This document shows, piece after piece, positions 52,892-61,897 of a DNA stretch of 64,000 bases (its first letter is position 1; every line of letters begins with the position of its first letter). A model generated the notes under the pieces. The model was not told where the DNA came from. It worked only from the letters and a program-made list of their open reading frames with translations, and ran no database searches. Origin of the DNA: Bradyrhizobium tropiciagri (GTDB lineage: Bacteria; Pseudomonadota; Alphaproteobacteria; Rhizobiales; Xanthobacteraceae); NCBI RefSeq assembly GCF_001189845.1, contig NZ_LFLZ01000023.1:61011-125010 (forward strand), in the 5' to 3' direction. A program made the position numbers and the translations under genes.

Positions 52892-53854
52892 ATGCGACTG
52901 AAACCGTGGCTTGTGCTAGTCGCGGCCATCCTCGCAGGCTGCGGCATGGCACGAGCCGCCGAGATGCGCGTCACCTTGCTCGGCACTGGAACGCCGACGC
53001 CGCGGCTCTCCAGCTTCAGCGCCTCGACGCTGGTGGAGGCGGGGCCCGAGAAGCTGATCTTCGATCTTGGTCGCGGCTCGACGATCCGCCTGTTCCAGAA
53101 GAAGATCCCGATCGGCGCGATCACGGCGCACTTCATCACCCATCTGCATTCCGACCATGTCGTCGGCCTTCCCGACATGTGGCTGACGGGATGGATCGGC
53201 ACGCCGTTCGGCTCGCGCAAGACGCCGATGGTGATCTTCGGACCGAAGGGCACCGTCGCGATGACCGAGAATCTCACCAAGGCGTTCTCCGAGGACATCC
53301 GCATCCGCATCGATGATGAGGACTATCCGCCTTCGGGTGTCGCGTTCGCGGCCAAGGACATCGCGCCGGGTCCGGTCTACGAGAAGAACGGCGTCAAGGT
53401 CACCGCGATCGAGGTCAATCACGGCGAGAAGATCAAGCCGTCGTTCGGATATGTCGTCGAGTATGACGGCAAGAAGGTGGTGCTGTCGGGCGACACCAAG
53501 CCGGACGAGCGGGTGGCCAAGGCGGCCGGGGGCGCCGACCTTCTGATCCACGAGGTCGCGGTGATCGATCCGGACCTGTTCAAGGCCTATCCGAATTACC
53601 GTGCGATCGAGAACCATCACACCTCGCCGGAACAGGCCGGCAAGATCTTCGCAGAGGCGAAGCCGAAGCTTGCGGTTTATTCGCACATCGTGTTCGCGAG
53701 CCAGCCGCCGACCCAGGACGTGCCGGAGGATGTCCTGCTGAAGCGGACGCGCACGACCTATCAGGGGCCATTGGTGATCGGGCACGACCTGATGTCGTTC
53801 GTGATCACGGACAAGGTCGAGGGCTTTGCCCCCGACGGCACCGCGCTGAAGTGA
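52892..53854 (+). CDS. Secreted metallo-beta-lactamase-fold hydrolase
   Basis: A 320-aa MBL-fold protein, tRNase Z-like in layout. The metal motif is FITHLHSDHVVGLPDMW (about 88-104, HxHxDH), with LSGDTKPDE (about 197) and the terminal His region IENHHTSPEQAG (about 240). The N-terminus MRLKPWLVLVAAILAGCGMA carries a possible lipobox (LAGC) and a possible signal-peptidase-I site (ARA-AE), so it is exported. ATG 52892 is chosen for that signal; two upstream ATGs in frame are possible. The enzyme probably hydrolyses a phosphodiester, arylsulfate or lactone. No close partner is evident. Confidence 0.88.
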   Translation: MRLKPWLVLVAAILAGCGMARAAEMRVTLLGTGTPTPRLSSFSASTLVEAGPEKLIFDLGRGSTIRLFQKKIPIGAITAHFITHLHSDHVVGLPDMWLTGWIGTPFGSRKTPMVIFGPKGTVAMTENLTKAFSEDIRIRIDDEDYPPSGVAFAAKDIAPGPVYEKNGVKVTAIEVNHGEKIKPSFGYVVEYDGKKVVLSGDTKPDERVAKAAGGADLLIHEVAVIDPDLFKAYPNYRAIENHHTSPEQAGKIFAEAKPKLAVYSHIVFASQPPTQDVPEDVLLKRTRTTYQGPLVIGHDLMSFVITDKVEGFAPDGTALK

Positions 53855-53885
53855 CAGCGCCGGCGTGAAAACGAACGCGGCTAGG

Positions 53886-54413
53886 CTATTTGGCCTCGGC
53901 GTCCATGGCCGGCTCGACCGTCGCCGCCGGCGGTTCAACGGTCACGGCTTTCAGCACCTTGCGTTTCGCCGCGCGGATCTCGAGCTGCAAGGGCGGCTGA
54001 TATGACCCGGCGGGCGGCTCGAACATGAAGGCGTGGTGCCCGTCGCCCTTGTTGAGCTTGAGCAGGTCCTTGCGGAACTGATCGGCGACGACCTCGGCAA
54101 CGAGCTCGCCGTTGAAATAGATATCGATCGTCACCCGTTTGTCGGGGTGCTGGTCGTACAGGGCCCAGCCGGCGATCCTGTTCTCGTTGAAGACGTCGAC
54201 ATGGCCGGTGATCTCGCCCGAGAGGCTCTCGATGCCGGCTTCGATCACCTCGAGGTCGCTTCGGTAGATCGATCGCGTCACATCGAAGCTGAAATTCGCC
54301 GTATCGACGCATTGCTCCAGCAGGTTCTGCCGATGCTCCTTCATGCGTTGCAGCGTGTCCAGTTCGCCCAACTTGACGTACATGCCAACGATGCCTTCGA
54401 TACCTGAATTCAT
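53886..54413 (-). CDS. Protein with a GHVD-type beta-sandwich module, unknown function
   Basis: A 175-aa protein. The N-terminal half (about 1-65) is helical (LDTLQRMKEHRQNLLEQC). The C-terminal half begins ITGHVDVFNENRIAGWALYD and continues with VTIDIYFNGELVAEVVADQF and KLNKGDGHHAFMFEPP. That beta-rich module is familiar as an appendix of bacterial glycosyltransferases and methyltransferases acting on surface polysaccharides; here it stands alone with a helical lead. No glycosyltransferase gene is adjacent. A role in surface polysaccharide work is only a guess. Confidence 0.75.
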   Translation of the reverse strand: MNSGIEGIVGMYVKLGELDTLQRMKEHRQNLLEQCVDTANFSFDVTRSIYRSDLEVIEAGIESLSGEITGHVDVFNENRIAGWALYDQHPDKRVTIDIYFNGELVAEVVADQFRKDLLKLNKGDGHHAFMFEPPAGSYQPPLQLEIRAAKRKVLKAVTVEPPAATVEPAMDAEAK

Positions 54414-54647
54414 GGTGTCGTCCCCGCAATGCTACTAACTTCTGCGCACTCAGCTGCGTTCACAATCGATGGTTTCTTGCGATGCTTCCTTGCGGAAAAA
54501 TACCCCCGTCAAGACTTGAAGCGCCTCGTCCCGCCAAGGTCAGTCATGAAGACCTTCATGACAGGCATTCATGACATCCCAATCGTCCTGACCTAAACTC
54601 GGTGTGGCCGTACCCGGCCCAACGACAAGGACAGGGAGAGCGAACCG

Positions 54648-55799
54648 ATGGAGCAGATCCGCGTCTGCACGCATGATGGACCTGGAGCCAAGCCCGTAAT
54701 CCGGACCGTGCCATGGCCGGAAATCGGCAAAAAGGCGGCCTTGATCAAGGTCGGCGCCTGCGGGGTTTGCGGAACCGACCTGCACATTCTGAAGGGACAT
54801 TGGCCGAAGCCGCTGCCGTGGCCGTTCACGCTCGGCCACGAGCTCGGCGGCGTGATCGTCGAATGCGGCCCGGAGTTCACCGAAGACTTCATGAGCAAGC
54901 CGCTCAAGGTGGGATCGAAGGTGATGATCCCGCCTTTGATGCCGTGCGGCCGCTGCTACTACTGCGTCCATTATCCCGAGAGCGCCAACAAGTGCCTGAC
55001 GCCGGTCTATTACGGCCGCTATCTCGGCTTCGACAAGGCTCCTCACATGTGGGGCGGCTGGGCTGAATATGTCTATGTCGATCTCGACATGCTGCCCGGC
55101 ACCAAGATCTACAAATTGCCCGACGACATGTCGCTGCGGCTGGGCGCACTCTCCGAGCCCTTGACCTCCTGCATCCGCGCTTTCAACCGCGCGACCCGCG
55201 CCGGCGGCTTTTCCTGGGGCGGCACGGTGGTGATCCAGGGCTCCGGGCCGATCGGCATCCTCGCGGTGGCCGCCGCGCAGGAGATGGGGGCAGGGCGCGT
55301 GATCTGCGTCGGTGCACCGGAGACGCCGCGGCTCAAGCTGGCGCGCAACTTCGGCGCCGAAGCGACCGTCGACATCGAGCAGCTCAGGACGCCGGAAGAG
55401 CGCATCACGGCGGTGCGCGACATCGTCGGCGGCTTCGGCGCCGATCTCGTGATGGATTGCTCGGGCCATCCGACCGCCGGCCCCGAAGGCATCGAGATGC
55501 TGCGCGACGGCGGCACTTACGTCGAGATGGGCCAGTTCACCGATGCCGGCTCGATCAATACGTCATGGCACCGCATCTGCACCAAGGACCTCAACGTGCT
55601 CGGCTCCTGGGGCTTCACCGGCAACGATTTGCCGCTCGGCGTCGACATGCTCTACCGCACCCGCGACAAGTATCCCTGGCTCGACATGCAGACCATCTAT
55701 CCGTTCACCGAGGACGGCGTCGCACAGGCGGTCGCGGATGCAATGGCGATGAAGACGGTGAAGTCGACCATCGTGCCGTGGCCGGAGCTGGTCGGGTGA
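54648..55799 (+). CDS. Zinc-dependent alcohol dehydrogenase family protein
   Basis: A 383-aa MDR-family dehydrogenase with both zinc sites. The catalytic site is in GACGVCGTDLHILKGHW and LGHELGGVIV, and the structural Cys cluster is PCGRCYYCVHYPESANKC. The NAD-binding loop is VIQGSGPIGILAVAAAQEMG (about 187-206). It is the first of three same-strand genes (dehydrogenase, cNMP-binding patatin protein, amidohydrolase) that could form a unit, although gaps of 122 and 59 nt leave room for promoters. ATG 54648 follows GGACAGGGAGAGC. The substrate is unknown. Confidence 0.9.
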   Translation: MEQIRVCTHDGPGAKPVIRTVPWPEIGKKAALIKVGACGVCGTDLHILKGHWPKPLPWPFTLGHELGGVIVECGPEFTEDFMSKPLKVGSKVMIPPLMPCGRCYYCVHYPESANKCLTPVYYGRYLGFDKAPHMWGGWAEYVYVDLDMLPGTKIYKLPDDMSLRLGALSEPLTSCIRAFNRATRAGGFSWGGTVVIQGSGPIGILAVAAAQEMGAGRVICVGAPETPRLKLARNFGAEATVDIEQLRTPEERITAVRDIVGGFGADLVMDCSGHPTAGPEGIEMLRDGGTYVEMGQFTDAGSINTSWHRICTKDLNVLGSWGFTGNDLPLGVDMLYRTRDKYPWLDMQTIYPFTEDGVAQAVADAMAMKTVKSTIVPWPELVG

Positions 55800-55921
55800 G
55801 GCAGGCAAATGGGAGTGCTGCAATTCCTGTTGCAGTGCTCCCAAAGGAATAGCGCCCGGGTGCTGCCGATCATGCTCTGATATCGCTCGCCGGGACGACG
55901 GCCCGGCGCTAACATCCGATC

Positions 55922-57868
55922 ATGCAGTCGAACCGCGTGCCGCCGAGTGCAACGTTTGCGTGGGGAAACCTGTCCGAGGACTTCCCGCTGTTCAGGACGC
56001 TCACCGCGGAGCAGCGGCTGATCGCCTTTGGCGCGATGACCCGGCGCGACTTGGTGCGTGGCGAGCTGCTGGTCGAGCAGGGCGGCGCCTCGGACGCCTT
56101 GTTCCTGGTGCTGCATGGCGCGCTCGCCGTGTACCGGACCGATCATCCCGAGCCGATTGCGGAGCTTCGCGCCGGCGAGCTGGTCGGCGAGATCGGCTTC
56201 TTCGCCAACATCCCGCGCACGGCCAATGTGATCGCGATCCGCGATAGCAGCGTGCTGGTGCTGACGCGCGCGGCCTATGCGCGGCTGGTCGAGGAAACGC
56301 CCGGGATCGTCGAGGCGCTGCTGGCCGCGCTCGCGCAGCGGTTTGCCATCCAGACCGCGCGGCTGTTGCCGCTCCGGACGTCACCGAAGGCGCGCACCGT
56401 CGCGCTGATCTCGGGCGGACGCGAGCCGGTGCCGGCTGGCTTTGAACAAAGGCTACGCCAGGGCCTTGCTGCCGCCGGCGCCGAGATCGTCGACCTCGCG
56501 CGCGTCCAGGCGATGTTTCCCGGCCGCACGCTTGATGCCTCCGAGGTCGCCGACTGGCTCAACCGGATCGAGTACGACGCGCCGCTGGTGGCCTATTTCG
56601 GCGGCTCCGAAGCATCGGAATGGGCGCGCAAGACCATTCGCCAGGCCGACCTCGTCGTGTTGGCCTGCCGCGGCCAGGCGCCGGCGCCTGATCTGACCGA
56701 GCTCGAGAGCTTCGCCTGCGCCGTGCATCCGGCGTCGGCGCGGCGCCTGGTTCGCGTTCACGACATCAGGCAGAACGAGGTCAGCGGCACCGCGGCCTGG
56801 CTCGCGCGGCTGCCCTGCTTCATGCACCACCATGTCGCGCTCGAGGACCAGATCGATATCGACAGCCTGGTGCGCTTCCTGTGCGGTCGCGCGGTCGGGT
56901 TCGTCGCCGGCGGCGGCGGCAGCCTCGGCACCGCGCATGTCGGGGTTTACAAAGCCTTTCGCGAGCGCGGCGCCATGTTCGACATCTTCGTCGGCACCAG
57001 CGTCGGTTCGGCGATGGCGGCGGGCTTTGCCAAGAACTACGACGCCGAACATCTCGAGCGGGGCACGCATGAGATCTTCGTCTCCAGCCGCAGCTTCCGC
57101 CGACCGACCTGGCCGCGCTATGCGCTGCTGGACCACAAGGCCTTCGACGCGGCGCTTGCCGATCAGTACGGCCACAATTGCCGCATCGAGGATTGCTGGC
57201 GGCCGTTCGCGGCGGTCGCGACCAATCTGTCGACGCACAGTCTCGAATTGATCCGAACCGGCCTGCTGTGGCAGGCGGTGCGCGCATCCAGCGCCATTCC
57301 CGGCCTGCTGCCGCCATTCTACACGAAGGACGGCTCGATGCTGGTCGACGGCTGCCTCGTCGACAATGTTCCGCTGGCGCAGATGCACCAGATGAAGAGC
57401 GGCCCGAACCTGGTGGTCCATTTCGGCGAGCCGGCAACCGAGATGTTCGACGTCGACTATGCCGCGCTGCCGGGAAGGTTCGAGCTGCTTGCGACCCTGC
57501 TGATGCCGTTCCGGCGGAAGTCGCTCCCGGCCGCGCCGAGTGCCGTCAATGTGTTGTGGCGAAGCCTCGTCGCGCATCAGCGCTACGACACGCTGCCGAC
57601 CACGCCGCTCGATCTGGTGATGCGCCCGCCGACGCCCGACGGCATCGACGTGACCGATTTCGACCGCCATCAGGAGATATTCGAGTCGTCGTATCGCTGG
57701 GCCCAGGAGATCATTGCCGCCTCGGAGGCCGCGCATAACCCGGCCATTGCGGCGATCGTCGCGTCCGCCAAGAACAGGGACAAGGATACAGGCAAGGATG
57801 CAGACAACAGCGCGGATCAGGTGACGACGGCGACCGCGCCGGTTTCCCATCAGGCCCGTGTCGGTTGA
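55922..57868 (+). CDS. Cyclic-nucleotide-binding domain plus patatin-like phospholipase
   Basis: A 648-aa two-domain protein of the NTE (neuropathy target esterase-like) type. An N-terminal CAP_ED cNMP-binding domain (about 20-140: FRTLTAEQRLIAFGAMTRRD, ELVGEIGFFANIPRTANVIA) is followed by a linker. The patatin domain (about 320-520) has the oxyanion loop VAGGGGSLGTAHVGVYKAF, the nucleophile G-T-S-V-G in FVGTSVGSAMAAGFAK and the catalytic Asp in MLVDGCLVDNVPLAQ. It probably hydrolyses phospholipids or lysophospholipids in response to a nucleotide. It sits between a dehydrogenase and an amidohydrolase gene. Confidence 0.92.
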   Translation: MQSNRVPPSATFAWGNLSEDFPLFRTLTAEQRLIAFGAMTRRDLVRGELLVEQGGASDALFLVLHGALAVYRTDHPEPIAELRAGELVGEIGFFANIPRTANVIAIRDSSVLVLTRAAYARLVEETPGIVEALLAALAQRFAIQTARLLPLRTSPKARTVALISGGREPVPAGFEQRLRQGLAAAGAEIVDLARVQAMFPGRTLDASEVADWLNRIEYDAPLVAYFGGSEASEWARKTIRQADLVVLACRGQAPAPDLTELESFACAVHPASARRLVRVHDIRQNEVSGTAAWLARLPCFMHHHVALEDQIDIDSLVRFLCGRAVGFVAGGGGSLGTAHVGVYKAFRERGAMFDIFVGTSVGSAMAAGFAKNYDAEHLERGTHEIFVSSRSFRRPTWPRYALLDHKAFDAALADQYGHNCRIEDCWRPFAAVATNLSTHSLELIRTGLLWQAVRASSAIPGLLPPFYTKDGSMLVDGCLVDNVPLAQMHQMKSGPNLVVHFGEPATEMFDVDYAALPGRFELLATLLMPFRRKSLPAAPSAVNVLWRSLVAHQRYDTLPTTPLDLVMRPPTPDGIDVTDFDRHQEIFESSYRWAQEIIAASEAAHNPAIAAIVASAKNRDKDTGKDADNSADQVTTATAPVSHQARVG

Positions 57869-57927
57869 GCTGCTTGCAGGCGCCGCCGAAGTCGACCATC
57901 GTGCCGGACTGAAATCCGGAGAACACG

Positions 57928-59067
57928 ATGCCTTTCGATTTGATTCTGCGCGGCGGACGGGTGGTCGACCCGTCGCAAAAGCTCGATGCGGTGACCGACG
58001 TCGCCTTTGCCGGCGGCAAGGTCGCTGTGGTTGGCCGAGAGTTGAAAGCCGATCCCACAACCGACGTGCGCGACGTCTCCGGGCTGATCGTCTCGCCGGG
58101 GATCATCGACCTGCACACCCATGTCTATTGGGGCGGCACCTCGCTCGGCATCGACGCGGAGGAATTCTGCCGCAACTCCGGCGTCACCACCTCAGTCGAC
58201 ACCGGCAGCGCCGGCCCGGGCAATTTCGCCGGCTTCCGCAAGCATGTGATCGAGCCGAGCCAGGTCCGCATCCTCGCCTATCTGCATGTCTCGCATGCCG
58301 GCATCTTCGGCTTCTCGGACCGGGTGATGGTCGGCGAGAGCGAGGAGTTGCGGCTGATGAATCCGGTCGATGCCGCGCGCGTCGCGGACGAGAACCGCGA
58401 CCTCATCGTCGGCATCAAGGTCCGCGTCGGTCTGTTCGCCTCGGGCACCTCGGGGCTGGTGCCGCTCGAGATCGCGCTCGAGGTGGCGGAGCAGGTCGGC
58501 ATGCCCTTGATGGCGCATATCGACCATCCGCCGCCGAGCTATGAGGAGGTGCTGGCGCGCTTGCGCCCGGGCGACGTGCTGACCCATGCGTTCCGTCCGT
58601 TCCCCAACACGCCGGCGACCGCGCAGGGCACGGTGAAAAGGAGCGTGCTGGAGGCGCGCGAGCGCGGCGTGCTGTTCGACATCGGCCATGGCAAGGGCTC
58701 GTTCGCCTTCAAGACCGCGCGCGCGATGCTCGCCAACGGCTTCTATCCCGACACCATCTCGTCCGACATCCATCAGCTCTGCATCGACGGTCCGGCGTTC
58801 GACCAGGTGACGACGATGTCGAAATTCCTCTGCATGGGGATGTCGCTGCCGGATGTGATCGCGGCGTCCACCGCCAACGCCGCGATGGCGTTGCGGCGGC
58901 CGGAGCTCGGCAGCCTCAAGCCGGGCAGCGTCGGCGATGCCACGCTGCTCTCGATCAGGCAAGGCCAGTTCAACTATGTCGACGTGGTCGGCGAACATCT
59001 GACCGGCGATCGCAGGATCGCATCCGAAGGCGTCGTGATCGGCGGCCGCTGGTGGCATCCGAGATAG
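57928..59067 (+). CDS. Amidohydrolase/deacetylase family metallohydrolase
   Basis: A 379-aa TIM-barrel amidohydrolase. It begins MPFDLILRGGRVVDPSQKLD with the usual small beta-domain, then GIIDLHTHVYWGGTSLG with the HxH metal motif. The carboxylated Lys is likely in IVGIKVRVGLFAS, followed by the His in MAHIDHPPP and the Asp in SSDIHQLCIDGP. The family covers deacetylases and dihydroorotase-like enzymes; the reaction here is unknown. ATG 57928 follows GGAGAACACG. It is the last of the three-gene group starting with the zinc dehydrogenase. Confidence 0.9.
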   Translation: MPFDLILRGGRVVDPSQKLDAVTDVAFAGGKVAVVGRELKADPTTDVRDVSGLIVSPGIIDLHTHVYWGGTSLGIDAEEFCRNSGVTTSVDTGSAGPGNFAGFRKHVIEPSQVRILAYLHVSHAGIFGFSDRVMVGESEELRLMNPVDAARVADENRDLIVGIKVRVGLFASGTSGLVPLEIALEVAEQVGMPLMAHIDHPPPSYEEVLARLRPGDVLTHAFRPFPNTPATAQGTVKRSVLEARERGVLFDIGHGKGSFAFKTARAMLANGFYPDTISSDIHQLCIDGPAFDQVTTMSKFLCMGMSLPDVIAASTANAAMALRRPELGSLKPGSVGDATLLSIRQGQFNYVDVVGEHLTGDRRIASEGVVIGGRWWHPR

Positions 59068-59109
59068 GGCGCGTGCGCTTATCAAAATTTCGGCTGCGAC
59101 GTTTTGACC

Positions 59110-59172
59110 CGCCGCTGAACTTTAGTCGTTCAGCGGTGCACTAATAGACGGCTGGGAGTTTAACGCCCAGCC
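59110..59172. other. Two hairpins downstream of the amidohydrolase gene
   Basis: CCGCTGAAC (59112-59120) pairs with GTTCAGCGG (59128-59136), and GGCTGGG (59150-59156) pairs with CCCAGCC (59166-59172). They lie 45-105 nt past the amidohydrolase stop, where GC content drops. Neither is followed by a T-run on the plus strand, so they may be processing or structural hairpins rather than terminators. Confidence 0.5.
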
Positions 59173-59300
59173 GAGTGCATAGTGGTAGCGGATACCTCTA
59201 CGGCAAGGGTAAAGCGACTACATTTCTGACGTTTAATGATTAGCCGGCAATTCTGATTGTGCAGAGGGAGACGCTACCTCTTCAACGAGGAGGGAAGCCC

Positions 59301-59822
59301 ATGCAAGTCAAGCATATTGTTCTCGGCACTTTGACGGTCGCGTGCCTCGCTTGCGCCGCAATACTACTTTCGCAAGTTGGCCAGGCTCAAGATGCGAAGT
59401 TAGCTGCGGCGATGCAACTCTTGGAATCCGGAGCCAACAAGCTGGGCCCGCCAAAGATAGAAGGCACGGATTCCGTGGCCGGCAAAGAAGTCCCTGCCAT
59501 CTATTTTGGTCAAACCAAGATGAACAACAATTTTCAACTGGTTGATGAGGTCGTGAGTCAAGCTCAGGGCACGGCTACGATCTTCGTGAAACATGGTGAT
59601 GAGTATATCCGCGTCGCCACCAACGTGAAAAAGGACGATGGTTCGCGCGCAATCGGAACCATTCTGGATCCTAAAGGCAAGGCCATCGAGTCCATCAGGA
59701 AAGGCGAACCGTTCTACGGAGAGGTGGACATTCTCGGCAAGCCTTACATCACCGGGTACAAACCCATCTTGGATTCTTCGCGAAAGGTGATCGGAATCTA
59801 CTACGTCGGTTATTTGAAGTAG
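59301..59822 (+). CDS. Stand-alone periplasmic Cache-domain protein
   Basis: A 173-aa protein: a signal peptide or anchor (VKHIVLGTLTVACLACAAIL, cleavage near VGQAQ at about 30) followed by a Cache (sCache_3-like) sensor domain. Motifs include VSQAQGTATIFVKHGDEYIR and KGEPFYGEVDILGKPYITGY, usual in chemoreceptor sensor domains, but there is no HAMP, kinase or methyl-accepting part. It could deliver a ligand to another sensor. Codon use (many AAA, ATA, TTG, CAA) and roughly half-GC content differ from the neighbours, suggesting transfer. ATG 59301 follows GAGGAGGGAAGCCC. Confidence 0.82.
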   Translation: MQVKHIVLGTLTVACLACAAILLSQVGQAQDAKLAAAMQLLESGANKLGPPKIEGTDSVAGKEVPAIYFGQTKMNNNFQLVDEVVSQAQGTATIFVKHGDEYIRVATNVKKDDGSRAIGTILDPKGKAIESIRKGEPFYGEVDILGKPYITGYKPILDSSRKVIGIYYVGYLK

Positions 59823-59972
59823 ACCACCGGCGCGTTGGAATGCCGAACCTGCTCGGGTCATTCTTGCCGCTACGACAGCGCAGCCAGGTCGAGGTGGCCC
59901 GGCCACGAGAGCCCCGGGTTTTTCCGAGGCTGCTTCCATACGGACAGAAGCGCGCCCACCTGGCACGTCACG

Positions 59973-60350
59973 CTATTTGCGTTCGATGAAAATCTGCCGG
60001 CAGTCTGCCGGGCCAATATTCTCCGACGAGTGTGAAGCGATGACGGGGACCGCATTCACGCTGCCGGCCTTGGTGTGGGTATCGGTGGTTTTTCCGTCAG
60101 GTGCGTAGAGCCTCGTATCGCAATCAGTCACGTGGTAGAGAACCGACGGAAGAGGATGGCCGTGCACCTTGTCATGAACGCCCTTCTTTCGCACCGTCTC
60201 GATGACGCGAAAGTTTTGATCCTCGAAGATCACTTTATAGACGTCTGGGTCCCCTTCAAACGTTGGCGGCGCGGTTTGCGCAACCGCGGCGGATGACACC
60301 AGATACAGGGCCGCGAATCCGCCCAGCGCGAATGTGCGGTCTCGAGTCAT
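59973..60350 (-). CDS. Small secreted cupin-like protein
   Basis: A 125-aa exported protein: a signal peptide (TFALGGFAALYLVSSAAVAQ, ending near residue 25) followed by a short beta-rich region. It contains VYKVIFEDQNFRVIETVRKK, VHGHPLPSVLYHVTDC and DTHTKAGSVNAVPVIASHS, with repeated His, reminiscent of a single cupin domain. ATG 60350 (MTRDRTF) follows GAGGAGTTGCGAA. No partner gene is close. A metal- or ligand-binding role is inferred from the fold only. Confidence 0.75.
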   Translation of the reverse strand: MTRDRTFALGGFAALYLVSSAAVAQTAPPTFEGDPDVYKVIFEDQNFRVIETVRKKGVHDKVHGHPLPSVLYHVTDCDTRLYAPDGKTTDTHTKAGSVNAVPVIASHSSENIGPADCRQIFIERK

Positions 60351-60816
60351 TTCGCAACTCCTCATTGGCGACGGTTGAGTTCTTCACGGACGTCGGGACG
60401 CGCCGCGGAATGCTTCGATGCTTCGACAGGCTACGTGGCGATTTGACGTCGGCGGTACCGGATCGGATCATGCGCGCGCTTCGCCATTTCCACCACTAGC
60501 CGGCGTAACCGCAGTGACATCACTTCCGGACTACCTCGATTGGCGGAAGCGTCGCAGCGCGCCGCGCTCCGACAGGTCAGCGAACGGCAAGTTCGGCTGC
60601 GATGACGACGGGAAAGTTGAGTGGAAGGTGGGCGACGCCGATTGCGGTCCGTGCATGCGTGCCGACGTCAGGGCCAAAGACGTCCAGCAGGACGGCCAGG
60701 GGCCGAGAGCGGACATTCCCGCACACTTCTCAATCGCTTGAAAGTGCGGTCATATGGCGCCCGCTCGCACTTGGCGTTTTGCGGCGAGGGTGTCCGTTTG
60801 CATGGGGAGAATGCGC
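60351..60816. other. Intergenic region without a convincing gene
   Basis: This 466-nt stretch lies between the cupin-like gene (minus) and the SDR gene (plus). A plus-strand frame of 107 codons (60418-60741) and a minus-strand one (60531-60716) are open, but their translations are Arg/Ser-rich with no fold-like pattern or good ribosome-binding site. The promoters of both flanking genes should be here. I see no repeats or strong hairpins. Confidence 0.4.
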
Positions 60817-61665
60817 GTGAAGGAGCTCGCTGGAAAGACCGCGTTCGTGACCGGTGCTGCGTCGGGCATTGGATTGGGGATCGCGACCGCTTTGGCCCAG
60901 GCGGGGGCGAAGGTCATGCTGTGCGATATTGAAGAAGCGGCTCTGTCCGCGGCGCTCGAGCAACTGAGGCGCACCAACGCCGATGTCGACGGCGTGAAAG
61001 CGGACGTCTCGCTCAAGGCCGAACTCGTGGCGGCCGCCGAAGCCACGACTACGCGCTACGGCAAGGTGCATATCCTCGTCAACAACGCGGGCGTCGGCGG
61101 CGGTGGCCCCTATGGCACCTGGACCGACGCGTCGTGGAATTGGACCCTCGAGGTCAACCTGATGGCGACCATCTGGGGGATCGAGATTTTCGGGCCGTTG
61201 ATCGAGCAGCATGGCGAGGGTGGACACATCGTCTCCACGGCCTCGCTCGCTGGCATTATTTCAGGGGCGAGCACGGCCTACAACGTTTCGAAGTATGGCG
61301 TCGTCGCGCTGTCCGAGGAACTGCGGCAGGAACTCGCGCCTCGCGGGATCGGCGTGTCGGTGCTGTGTCCCGGGTTCATCCGCACGCACATCATGGACTC
61401 CAGGCGCAACCTTCCCAAGCGCTTCGAGGGGGAGACGCGCACCTTGCCGACATCGGGCCCGCTTGCCGAGCGGATCAATCAGGTCCGCCAACGCATCTCC
61501 GATGGCATCGATCCCATGTATGTCGGTGAACTCGTCCGCGAAGGCGTCGAGAACGACTGGCCCTATATCTTCACCGACCTCGAATTCGAGCCGGTCGTCG
61601 ACGCGCGCTTCGCCGCAATCAAGCAAGGCTTTGACCAGATCCGCGGGCGCAACCCGAAACGTTGA
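60817..61665 (+). CDS. SDR family oxidoreductase
   Basis: A 282-aa classical short-chain dehydrogenase. The cofactor motif is FVTGAASGIGLGIATALAQA, the NNAG motif is ILVNNAGVGGGG, the catalytic Ser is in IVSTASLAGIIS, and Tyr/Lys are in TAYNVSKYGVVAL. The core is followed by a C-terminal extension with ENDWPYIFTDLEFEPVVD. GTG 60817 (VKELAGKTAFV) is chosen because GGGGAGA lies 7 nt upstream; an ATG at 60811 would have almost no spacing. The substrate is unknown. Confidence 0.88.
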   Translation: MKELAGKTAFVTGAASGIGLGIATALAQAGAKVMLCDIEEAALSAALEQLRRTNADVDGVKADVSLKAELVAAAEATTTRYGKVHILVNNAGVGGGGPYGTWTDASWNWTLEVNLMATIWGIEIFGPLIEQHGEGGHIVSTASLAGIISGASTAYNVSKYGVVALSEELRQELAPRGIGVSVLCPGFIRTHIMDSRRNLPKRFEGETRTLPTSGPLAERINQVRQRISDGIDPMYVGELVREGVENDWPYIFTDLEFEPVVDARFAAIKQGFDQIRGRNPKR

Positions 61666-61897
61666 GCACGGGCCCGTCCACCAGCTGCTGGGAATGATGC
61701 GCAATCGCAGCATGCTTGTCGCGCCGATCGATGTCGCGCCACCGGTGCTGCGGTTCATCCCGTCATCAAAAAAAGATTGGCAGCGCGAATAATGTTCACG
61801 CCTTGCGTCGCCATGGCCGCTCCACATGTCCGCATCGCAATTCTTGGGTCAGGTTTGGGTCCCCAAACCGCCCAGTTGCGAATTGTGGAGACGGACT

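Noticed and set aside
56453..58060. 535-codon minus-strand frame
   Set aside because: It lies opposite the cNMP-patatin gene and only reflects its GC-rich third positions. There is no ribosome-binding site and no recognisable domain.
60418..60741. 107-codon plus-strand frame in the gap before the SDR gene
   Set aside because: No ribosome-binding site, atypical composition, no recognisable motif.
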